Below, piece after piece: positions 1 through 5,213 of a DNA stretch of 13,437 nt. The notes below the pieces were generated by a model. The model saw only the letters and a program-made list of their open reading frames with translations, ran no database searches and had not been told where the DNA came from. The stretch comes from JANPBY01 sp031430645 (GTDB taxonomy: Bacteria; Actinomycetota; Actinomycetes; DATJPE01), in contig JANPBY010000122.1 of the NCBI GenBank assembly GCA_031430645.1, positions 1-13,437 on the forward strand, read 5' to 3'. Made by a program: the position numbers and the translations under genes. Within the stretch, counting starts at the first letter, position 1; each line of letters starts with the position of its first letter.

Positions 1-641
1 CGACACGGCGGTCGGTTGTCGGCGAGGACCCGGCGCAGCAGGGCGTCCCGGTCGGCGTCGGAGGCTTTCGCCAGGACGGTCGCAGCCTCGCCTCCGGTGA
101 GTCCCTCGACCCACGGGGCGGGCAGCTCGGGCAGGTCCTCGACGCTCGGTGACGGGCACGTCTGGCCGTCGGGGTCGCGCCAGAGGTAGGTGTCCCCGGT
201 GTTGGGGTGGATGCTCGGGGCGACGACGCCGTAGCGGTCGCCGTGGTGGATGATCTCGACCGACGCGCCGAGGATGCCGGGCCACCGGAGTCCCTCGGGA
301 ACGCGATACCAGCGGATCCCCGAGGGCGCGGGTTTGCTCGACGACACGAACGTCGGCGGTAGCGCGCCCCACGTCGCCTCGCGGTCGGCGATGGTCGCGG
401 CGCCGTGCTTGTCGCCGTACTCGTCGACGTCGATGCCGAGGACGTTGCGAGGGGCACGAACGGTGACGTTCCAGCCGGGCTTGTCCTCGATCCATGCCTC
501 GACGTCGGCTGCGGACGGCCAGACACCCTGGTAGCCGGTCCATCCGGTCAGCGGCGGCCATTTGCCTCGGATCGGCAGCGGCGCCCAGCCCTTGTCGAGC
601 AGGGTGCGAGCGGCGAGGGCGTAGGGACCCGCGGCGGTCAT
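1..641 (-). CDS. Bifunctional DNA primase/polymerase (prim-pol), N-terminal part; C-terminus beyond window
   Basis: The reading frame starts at ATG 641 and stays open to base 1, giving 213 codons of the N-terminal catalytic domain. I read this by hand as the prim-pol fold of archaeo-eukaryotic primases, used by mobile elements to prime and extend their own replication. Visible signs are an early K-G-W-x-P-L-P motif (residues 17-23), the metal-binding pair D71/D73 (G-I-D-V-D-E-Y), a P-S-G-I-R-W-Y segment near 106-112, an acidic S-V-E-I-I strand near 128-132, and R-Y-G-V-V-A-P-S-x-H-P near 136-146. The usual histidine of the second primase motif is not obvious (I-R-W-Y instead), but from memory many actinobacterial relatives look the same. 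Its ATG overlaps the DUF4326 stop as ATGA, so translation is probably coupled; no separate ribosome site is seen. Any helicase domain would lie outside the window. Confidence 0.85.
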   Translation of the reverse strand, partial: MTAAGPYALAARTLLDKGWAPLPIRGKWPPLTGWTGYQGVWPSAADVEAWIEDKPGWNVTVRAPRNVLGIDVDEYGDKHGAATIADREATWGALPPTFVSSSKPAPSGIRWYRVPEGLRWPGILGASVEIIHHGDRYGVVAPSIHPNTGDTYLWRDPDGQTCPSPSVEDLPELPAPWVEGLTGGEAATVLAKASDADRDALLRRVLADNRPPC

Positions 642-1027
642 CGGGCGTTCGCCAACTCAAGCAACGTGTCGGCGTGACACGTGCCGTCGAGGGGACACCA
701 ACAGGCGAGGTCCCTGCCGGCCAGCTCGTGCATGTCAGCCAGTAGCTCACTACGGCCGAGAATCCACCGGTGGTGAAGGTCGACCGCTTCGGCGCGGTGC
801 TTCGGTGAGGTCGCCCGGTACGGGTTGCCCCACTTGCTGGGACGGGAGACGACGACGGCACCCTCGGGGAGCCGCCAGCCCTTGGCACGGCTGAGCCGGA
901 GTCGTACCGGTTGCGGTGTCGCTGCCAGGTCGGGGACACTGAAGGGGACTCCGCTGCCCGCGCTGTCCGTTGCCGCCTCAGTCTCAGGACTGGGGCGGCT
1001 TTGTTCGCTAGGCGACATCGGAGTCAC
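638..1027 (-). CDS. DUF4326 family protein of the integrative element
   Basis: This 129-residue protein has a C-terminal half typical of DUF4326, a family common in phages and mobile elements with no settled function. The key blocks are V-V-V-S-R-P-S-K-W-G-N-P-Y (58-70) and L-A-C-W-C-P-L-D-G-T-C-H-A-D (107-120). C109, C111, C117 and H118 form a possible metal site. The first ~45 residues are low-complexity and probably disordered. Translation could start at GTG 1027 or at ATG 1018; neither has a strong ribosome site, and both overlap the end of the upstream gene. The stop overlaps the prim-pol start by 4 bp, so the two are probably one operon. A role in nucleotide or nucleic-acid handling is only a guess from its primase neighbour. 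Confidence 0.8.
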   Translation of the reverse strand: MTPMSPSEQSRPSPETEAATDSAGSGVPFSVPDLAATPQPVRLRLSRAKGWRLPEGAVVVSRPSKWGNPYRATSPKHRAEAVDLHHRWILGRSELLADMHELAGRDLACWCPLDGTCHADTLLELANAR

Positions 1028-1307
1028 CGGCTTCGAGCTCGGCCAGCTCAGCGCGAAGTTGGGAGACGGCCGAGCGACGGCGGCGAACGTCCGCCGACTT
1101 GGCGCCGAGCCGAGCGAAGTACGCCTTACGGGCAGCGGTAGCGCGGCGCTCGCGCTCGTCTTCGGCCAGAGCCCGGTCGGGGTCTACCTGGTCGTAGAAC
1201 GACTCCATGAAGGCGGCACGCGCGGGGGCCGAGACGGCTGCGCCGCCGACCTGGGATACACGGGTGAGCGCGGCAATGCGCGCAGATTGCGAGGGAGTTG
1301 CAGGCAC
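1008..1307 (-). CDS. Hypothetical 99-aa protein of the integrative element
   Basis: I do not recognise a family. The protein is small, alanine- and arginine-rich and mostly predicted helical. It has an acidic/basic helix near residues 42-62 (P-D-R-A-L-A-E-D-E-R-E-R-R) and a heptad-like C-terminal stretch near 72-92 (R-R-R-R-S-A-V-S-Q-L-R-A-E-L) that could be a short coiled coil. The start is GTG 1307, preceded by GAGG seven bases upstream (1318-1315), a good ribosome site. Its 3' end overlaps the next gene by 11-20 bp depending on that gene's start. Position at the head of the replication operon suggests a small accessory or DNA-binding role, but nothing in the sequence proves it. Confidence 0.65.
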   Translation of the reverse strand: MPATPSQSARIAALTRVSQVGGAAVSAPARAAFMESFYDQVDPDRALAEDERERRATAARKAYFARLGAKSADVRRRRSAVSQLRAELAELEAGDSDVA

Positions 1308-1424
1308 GAGGACACCTCAGGGAACGGGTATCCACTCGAAGCCCAAGTGAGTGAAACAGGTTCGTCCTAGAGCAGGACAGGCGCCTAGTTGCAGAGTGTA
1401 CTACGTAGAGCCCCCGGGACACTC
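1308..1424. promoter_or_regulatory. Intergenic region with nested inverted repeats; likely promoter/operator of the replication operon
   Basis: This 117-bp gap is the only sizeable non-coding stretch between the integrase and prim-pol. It holds AGAGTGT (1393-1399) and ACACTCT (1419-1425), a perfect 7-bp inverted pair whose spacer contains the palindromes CTACGTAG (1401-1408) and CCCGGG (1413-1418). A second pair, CACTC (1333-1337) and GAGTG (1349-1353), repeats the same 5-bp word. A third, GTCCT/AGGAC, lies at 1364-1368 and 1374-1378. The 1393-1425 pair abuts the stop of the 110-aa gene and could also act as a terminator. A regulator or excisionase binding site is an inference from the repeated word. 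Confidence 0.4.
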
Positions 1425-1757
1425 TTAGTCACGCGGCGGGGTCCAGACGATCGGCTCTAGGACCAATTCACGTTCTGTCTGTGCGTGCTCAAGTGCGTGC
1501 GGGAACATGATTGCGTAGTCGACGCCGCAGGCGCATCTGACGGCCTCTGTGTAGCCCGTGAACTCAGCCAGCCGCGCCGTTAGGTCTGTTTCGTTGGGCT
1601 CGGTGTAGCGCTCGTGCCGCATGACACCGTTTCGCGCCGTGGCGACCCTTGGCCGGGGCACGATGAACCACAAGTTCCCCCCTGCACCGACTTCGATGGA
1701 TCCCAAGAGGTGGTGTTTGTCGCGGCAGCGGATGGCGAGGATTCGCCTGCGAGTCAC
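1425..1757 (-). CDS. Hypothetical 110-aa protein, possible zinc-binding fold, coupled to integrase
   Basis: No family is recognised with confidence. The arrangement C11-R-D-K-H15 near the N-terminus and C75-A-C77-G further on resembles the two halves of a small zinc ribbon, separated by a beta-rich stretch (G-N-L-W-F-I-V-P, 27-34). Small proteins of this sort are frequent in actinobacterial phages and integrative elements. The start is GTG 1757, overlapping the integrase TGA as GTGA; a strong AAGGGGGA lies six bases upstream inside the integrase gene, so the two genes are almost certainly co-translated. It sits where an excisionase gene often lies, but it shows no clear helix-turn-helix, so excisionase is not claimed. 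Confidence 0.65.
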   Translation of the reverse strand: MTRRRILAIRCRDKHHLLGSIEVGAGGNLWFIVPRPRVATARNGVMRHERYTEPNETDLTARLAEFTGYTEAVRCACGVDYAIMFPHALEHAQTERELVLEPIVWTPPRD

Positions 1758-2662
1758 AGCCGATCCCCCTTGAGCTGTAGCCGGTCCCGAGCATCACGGG
1801 CGCGTTCGTCCGCGACGGCTGCGCCGTATCGGTCCACCATCTGCCGTGAGCGCCAGCCCGCGATGCGCATGAGGTCGGACTCGTTGCCGCCGGAGCCGAG
1901 GTAGTCGCTGGCGAAGGTGTGCCGGAACATGTGCGGTCGGACGTTAGCGTCGAGCCCAGCCTGGTCGCTGCGACGTCGGAGCATGATGCGTACACCGTCG
2001 GCGCGCCACGGCCGGTCATCGCGGGCTGAGAGCCAGAACGCGTCGGTTCGCTGCCCGGCCGGTCGACGAGATCGCGCCCGAAGATAGCGGTCGAGGGCCT
2101 GGGCGGTCTTGTGGCCGAACCTGACAGTGCGCAGCCGGCGACCCTTCCCCAACACGGTGACGGTGCGGTCCTTGAGGTCAACGTCGGGCATGGTCAGGCC
2201 GACCAGCTCGGCGCGCCTAATCCCGGTGTCAAGCAGGAGCCGAATGGCAGCGGTATCCCTCACGTCGCCGTAGTCCTTGCCCTGGCACGCTTTCAGCAGG
2301 GCGGTGATGGCTTCGTCCGAGACGACGGGGACGGGTTTCACGGTGACTTTGGGGGCGGTCATGTCGAGCATCGGGTCGACGTCGATCTCGCCTTCGCGGA
2401 TCGCCCACTTCCAGAACTGCCGAAGCGCCCGATAGCGGACGCTGATGGTGGCGTCGCTTGCGCCGCGTTCGCGCATCGACTCCAACCATCGGCGGATGTC
2501 TTCGCGGCTGACCTTCTCAGCGTTGCTGTCTGTGCCCTTGGGGAGAGTCGCTGCGAGCTGGTTGACTGCGAGGATGTAGACCTCGACCGTGCGCGGGGCT
2601 TTGTTCTCGGCGCGCAGTGACAGCTCGAAACTGTCACGGAGCGTTGACAACGGGATGCCCAT
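1754..2662 (-). CDS. int: Tyrosine recombinase / phage-type integrase
   Basis: This 302-residue protein is a full-length tyrosine recombinase that would integrate and excise the element by recombination at the neighbouring tRNA gene. The N-terminal SAM-like core-binding domain spans about 5-95, with the typical N-K-A-P-R-T-V-E-V-Y start. The catalytic domain follows: R149 (T-G-I-R-R-A-E-L), a beta-hairpin lysine K173 (L-G-K-G-R-R), H244 and R247 (R-P-H-M-F-R-H-T-F), W270 at the second histidine position (R-I-A-G-W-R-S) and the nucleophile Y279 (V-D-R-Y-G). The tryptophan substitution is common in this family and compatible with activity. The start ATG 2662 lacks a Shine-Dalgarno, but a CATAAT box ends 7 bases upstream, suggesting a leaderless transcript. 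The gene starts 85 bp from the tRNA 3' end and reads away from it. Confidence 0.93.
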   Translation of the reverse strand: MGIPLSTLRDSFELSLRAENKAPRTVEVYILAVNQLAATLPKGTDSNAEKVSREDIRRWLESMRERGASDATISVRYRALRQFWKWAIREGEIDVDPMLDMTAPKVTVKPVPVVSDEAITALLKACQGKDYGDVRDTAAIRLLLDTGIRRAELVGLTMPDVDLKDRTVTVLGKGRRLRTVRFGHKTAQALDRYLRARSRRPAGQRTDAFWLSARDDRPWRADGVRIMLRRRSDQAGLDANVRPHMFRHTFASDYLGSGGNESDLMRIAGWRSRQMVDRYGAAVADERARDARDRLQLKGDRL

Positions 2663-2669
2663 GAGGGCT

Positions 2670-2675
2670 ATTATG
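2670..2675 (-). promoter_or_regulatory. Candidate -10 box for int (leaderless transcript)
   Basis: On the minus strand the bases read CATAAT, a 5/6 match to the TATAAT consensus. Seven bases separate it from the int ATG at 2662, so transcription would begin at or beside the start codon. No good -35 is seen at 16-18 bp. Leaderless mRNAs are common in actinobacteria; the assignment is inference. Confidence 0.4.
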
Positions 2676-2730
2676 CGGTCAGCGAGCGCAGAGCGCTACT
2701 CGCCACACGGGCACCAAGTAGGAAACCTAT

Positions 2731-2746
2731 TATCCCGCAAGGGATA
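2731..2746 (-). terminator. Hairpin directly downstream of tRNA-Val
   Basis: TATCCC (2731-2736), a four-base loop and GGGATA (2741-2746) form a perfect 6-bp stem one base past the tRNA discriminator base. It lacks a U-tract. It may terminate or help process the tRNA transcript. It also lies at the presumed attachment junction, so it could instead be an integrase arm or core site. Confidence 0.4.
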
Positions 2747-2747
2747 G

Positions 2748-2821
2748 TGGGCGCAAAGGGACTCGAACCCCTGACCCCCTGCTTGTAAGGCAGGTGCTCT
2801 AACCAACTGAGCTATGCGCCC
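2748..2821 (-). tRNA. tRNA-Val (anticodon UAC)
   Basis: The cloverleaf can be drawn by hand. The acceptor stem is GGGCGCA (2821-2815) with TGCGCCC (2755-2749) and discriminator A at 2748. The D-arm contains AGCTCAGTTGGTTAGAGC. The anticodon stem CCTGC/GCAGG encloses CTTACAA, giving anticodon UAC, which reads GUA valine codons. The T-arm contains the invariant GGTTCGAGTCC. CCA is not encoded, as usual in actinobacteria. The 3' half is the expected attachment site of the element whose integrase starts 85 bp away. Confidence 0.95.
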
Positions 2822-2834
2822 TCGATGGACGAAG

Positions 2835-2840
2835 ATTATC
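2835..2840 (-). promoter_or_regulatory. Candidate -10 box of the tRNA-Val promoter
   Basis: The minus strand reads GATAAT, 5/6 to the consensus, placing the transcript start about 7 bases before the mature tRNA. No clear -35 is visible. The box lies inside a 7-bp inverted repeat, GATGGAC (2824-2830) and GTCCATC (2854-2860), which could be chance or an operator. Confidence 0.4.
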
Positions 2841-2902
2841 GGTCCACCCTGCAGTCCATCCCGCGCATACCCCGGTAGACATGAACGCGGACGACATGAA
2901 AC

Positions 2903-2944
2903 AGCCGCGGCCGTCGTGGACTCGGGCGCACGACGGCAGCGGCT
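2903..2944 (-). terminator. Strong hairpin, likely terminator of ahpE
   Basis: A stem of 15 pairs with one mismatch forms from AGCCGC (2903-2908) plus GCCGTCGTG (2910-2918) against CACGACGGC (2929-2937) plus GCGGCT (2939-2944), with a 10-base loop. It lies 87 bp past the ahpE stop, and reading leftward it is followed by TGTTTC. A Rho-independent terminator with a weak U-tract fits. The rest of 2822-3030 shows no gene. Confidence 0.6.
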
Positions 2945-3030
2945 TGCCGCAAGGGTGGCCCAGGTTCAGTGATCCCGCCACTTGAGGACCACTCCCGTCA
3001 GGTCACCCCGAACCCAGCAAACAGCGCCGC

Positions 3031-3489
3031 CTAGAGCGAGGCGAGGACCTTTGCGTACTCCGCGAGGTCGCGCGGCTCGCCGATCCCGTGGATCACACTC
3101 CACCGGACGAGGCCCTGCTTGTCGATGATGAAGGTGCCACGAAGGGAGACCCCCACCTTCTCCTCGAAGACCCCGTAGGCCTGGGCGGTCGCTCCGTGGG
3201 GCCAGCAGTCCGCCAGCAAAGGAAAGGCGTAGCCGTCTCGCTCGGCGAAAGCCCTGTTGGCGAACATCGAGTCGCAGGAGACCGCTAGCGTGACCGTCTC
3301 GTCGTTTTCGAGTTCAACGAGTCCGTCACGGATCGAGCCCAACTCACCTGTGCAGATCCCGCTGAAGGCCCAGGGGAAGAAGACAAGGACCACGTTCTTC
3401 GAGCCGCGAAATGAAGAAAGCGCGACGTCAGCTCCGTGCTGGTCTCGCAGGGTGAAGTCAGGGGCCGCGTGGCCAATCTCGACGGGCAC
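3031..3489 (-). CDS. ahpE: AhpE-type peroxiredoxin
   Basis: The protein is a thiol peroxidase that reduces hydroperoxides and peroxynitrite in the cytosol; it closely resembles mycobacterial AhpE throughout. Seen from the longer 161-aa frame (ATG 3516), the catalytic motif is P48-W-A-F-S-G-I-C55, with C55 the peroxidatic cysteine, and R126 (L-R-G-T-F) completes the active site. The familiar blocks A-P-D-F-T-L-R-D-Q and W-P-H-G-A...A-Y-G-V-F are present. Two further cysteines, C81 and C104, are absent from the M. tuberculosis enzyme as I recall it. I prefer GTG 3489 as start (152 aa): it has AAAGGA seven bases upstream and matches the family length, whereas ATG 3516 has no ribosome site. The gene is divergent from the next one and ends at a strong hairpin. 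Confidence 0.93.
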   Translation of the reverse strand: MPVEIGHAAPDFTLRDQHGADVALSSFRGSKNVVLVFFPWAFSGICTGELGSIRDGLVELENDETVTLAVSCDSMFANRAFAERDGYAFPLLADCWPHGATAQAYGVFEEKVGVSLRGTFIIDKQGLVRWSVIHGIGEPRDLAEYAKVLASL

Positions 3490-3572
3490 GGATGAATCCT
3501 TTTGTTGGGCGTTCATGGAAGTTGCCGGTCGCCGATTGCGCCGACAGGCAAATGATTCCCCGTCAGGAGAGA

Positions 3573-4541
3573 ATGCGCAGTGTGGCCGCCCTCCCCGATG
3601 CCCTAGTCCCAGACATCGGTGCGCGTGGGTTCGCTACCCGGGACCGAGCCGGCCTTGCCGTACGAACCGCCGTGGCGTGGGACCTTGCTGCGGCCTACGC
3701 CGAGTCGTGTGATCTCCAAGGCTCAGCGCGCACTCGCGGCCGCACTGGCCTGCAGGTGCTGATCCCGGTTGGACGGTGGCCTGACTCACGCGGGCTCGAT
3801 GACGTGCTGGCAGACGCCAAACAGGGCCGTGTCCATCGGATCGACCAGCCGGCCTACGAAGCCGGCCTACGTGATGCTCATCAGGACGCGACACCCGATG
3901 AAGTCGTCGATGCGCTTCGCCGGGCAGCGGCGGAGGTCTCGACCTTCCTCGGATCTCGTTCCGACGATCGATTTGGCCTAACCGTGACGGCCTCGCCGCT
4001 CGGTCCGGTCCCGATGCGAACGCTGTGCCACGCGGCGGTCTATCAGCTGGGAGTCTCGGCCTTGGACCTCGAGCCCTGCGCCCCAGCGCCGGTGCCGGAG
4101 GAGCTGCTGGACCTCGCTTTGGTCGCTCTCGTGGACACCGCGGCCTGTCTGGCTGCCCGCCGCGGCCTGAACGCGAGCCTGGTGGCCGACCCCAGTCGCC
4201 AGGACGCCGACTCCCGTGTGTGGGGGTTCGGGGTTGCAGACGGCGACTGGGTGACGGTCGAGCTGAGCGACCCGGTAGGACCCGCGATCGCAGCGACAAC
4301 TCGGGCGATCCTCGACATCACCTCAGGACGTACGGCCAACGTCCCCGGGCTCGTCAAGTCCGGCGCGCTGCGCCTGCACGACATACCTGGACTGCTGCAC
4401 CTGGCTCCCCTGGTCGATGAGATCCCAGGCATCCCAGGTGCTGCCGCGCTGCGGGCAGCATCAACGTCGCTGAGTATCGCCTCGTCGGTCCTGGGCAGCC
4501 TCGGTCGGTTCCGTCGACCGTCAGGCACGCCGCAGAAGTGA
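3573..4541 (+). CDS. Uncharacterised protein, probable DinB-like/mycothiol-dependent (maleylpyruvate isomerase-like) family
   Basis: About 322 residues from ATG 3573; the frame is open from 3492, so a longer form is possible, and GTG 3582 is an alternative with better spacing from AGGAGA (3565-3570). The N-terminal two thirds look all-helical: a first block with W-D-L-A-A-A-Y, a charged middle (D-E-V-V-D-A-L-R-R-A-A-A-E-V), then P-V-P-M-R-T-L-C-H-A-A-V-Y-Q-L, where the histidine is a candidate metal ligand. The C-terminal part (W-V-T-V-E-L-S-D...L-D-I-T-S-G-R) resembles the SCP2-like tail found in actinobacterial MDMPI proteins. That family assignment is from pattern memory only. It is transcribed divergently from ahpE across a short shared region, so shared control by thiol or redox stress is plausible. 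It converges with DUF3052, 29 bp between stops. Confidence 0.7.
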   Translation: MRSVAALPDALVPDIGARGFATRDRAGLAVRTAVAWDLAAAYAESCDLQGSARTRGRTGLQVLIPVGRWPDSRGLDDVLADAKQGRVHRIDQPAYEAGLRDAHQDATPDEVVDALRRAAAEVSTFLGSRSDDRFGLTVTASPLGPVPMRTLCHAAVYQLGVSALDLEPCAPAPVPEELLDLALVALVDTAACLAARRGLNASLVADPSRQDADSRVWGFGVADGDWVTVELSDPVGPAIAATTRAILDITSGRTANVPGLVKSGALRLHDIPGLLHLAPLVDEIPGIPGAAALRAASTSLSIASSVLGSLGRFRRPSGTPQK

Positions 4542-4570
4542 TCCAGGCGGGTTGGGCCTTCTGGGGCCGA

Positions 4571-5002
4571 CTAACGCCGGTGCGCGCCGCGCCCGACCAG
4601 GCGAGTACCCGACCAGTCCAGAGCGGCTGACGTCGAGGACGTCGAATTGAGGCCGGCTGTGGGCGCCGCCTCGCCGATGTCAGAGGGCTCTACGTGGCCA
4701 GATCGGCCGGCCTTGGGCGTCAAGAGCCAGATGACACCACCATCGCCGAGGGAGACCAGGGCATCGACGAGGGCATCGACCAGGTCACCGTCGTCGTCAC
4801 GCCACCAGAGCAGCACGACGTCGACGACGTCGTCGAAGCCGTCATCGACGAGAGGTGAGCCGGCCACGCTGACGATCGACTCCCGCAGCTCTTCGTCGCA
4901 GTCGGCGTCGTAGCCGAGCTCCTGCACGATCTGTCCTGCCGTGATCCCCAGCTTGCCGGCCAGCTGACGCTGACGTTCCGCCGCGTCCGCGGTGGCACTC
5001 AC
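4571..5002 (-). CDS. DUF3052 domain protein
   Basis: A 143-residue acidic protein of the actinobacterial DUF3052 family, function unknown. The diagnostic segment is A-G-K-L-G-I-T-A-G-Q-I-V-Q-E-L-G-Y-D (15-32), followed by D-D-V-V-D-V-V-L-L-W-W-R-D-D-D-G-D-L (58-74) and G-V-I-W-L-L-T-P-K-A-G-R-S-G-H-V (89-104), then a family-typical tail ending in T-R-L-V-G-R-G (133-139). The start is GTG 5002, with a perfect AGGAGG six bases upstream (5014-5009). The frame continues further upstream, but that extension overlaps the divergent FG-GAP gene and has no ribosome site, so it is rejected. A short direct repeat (L-V-D-A-L-V-D-A-L, 74-82) lies in the middle. In M. tuberculosis the homologue sits between ahpE and aceE (recalled), matching this region apart from the FG-GAP genes. 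Confidence 0.88.
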   Translation of the reverse strand: MSATADAAERQRQLAGKLGITAGQIVQELGYDADCDEELRESIVSVAGSPLVDDGFDDVVDVVLLWWRDDDGDLVDALVDALVSLGDGGVIWLLTPKAGRSGHVEPSDIGEAAPTAGLNSTSSTSAALDWSGTRLVGRGAHRR

Positions 5003-5213
5003 GAGGTTCCTCCTGTGCTCGAGCCCCCTGAGCGGGGACGTTGCGGGTAGTCCACCGGTCCCAGGTGCCTCAGCGCAAGCGAAACGCGCCGACTGGGCCA
5101 TCCGGCTGACCCGCGAACCGCTCTGCGCCAGGACGTTGCAGGGATTTGGGGAAGTCCCACGTACAGTCTCTGAGGAATCAGGATCAAGCCCAGGCCACCT
5201 CTGGAGACCAGTC
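5003..5213. promoter_or_regulatory. Divergent intergenic region between DUF3052 and the first FG-GAP gene
   Basis: This stretch must hold promoters for both directions. On the plus strand a TACAGT (5162-5167) could be a -10 box, with TTGCAG (5136-5141) rather far upstream (20 bp). A small stem, GGGATTT (5141-5147) with AAGTCCC (5152-5158), overlaps this area. A GGAGA at 5202-5206 is the ribosome site of the FG-GAP gene. I see no convincing promoter for the minus direction. Confidence 0.35.

Noticed and set aside
2111..2620. 169-aa plus-strand frame opposite the integrase
   Set aside because: Antisense shadow of the catalytic domain; no family features.
2799..2981. 60-aa frame near the tRNA
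   Set aside because: It overlaps the tRNA-Val gene and the ahpE terminator hairpin and has no ribosome site.
4542..4570. GGCC-TTCTGG-GGCC stem between convergent genes as terminator
   Set aside because: Only a 4-bp stem without a U-tract on either strand; too weak to call.
4745..4785. Short direct repeat GGGCATCGAC in the DUF3052 gene
   Set aside because: It encodes the L-V-D-A-L-V-D-A-L stretch and is explained by protein repetition, not a mobile element.
4992..5213. Upstream extension of the first FG-GAP protein (595 aa)
   Set aside because: It would put 74 non-signal residues before a clear signal peptide and overlap the DUF3052 start.
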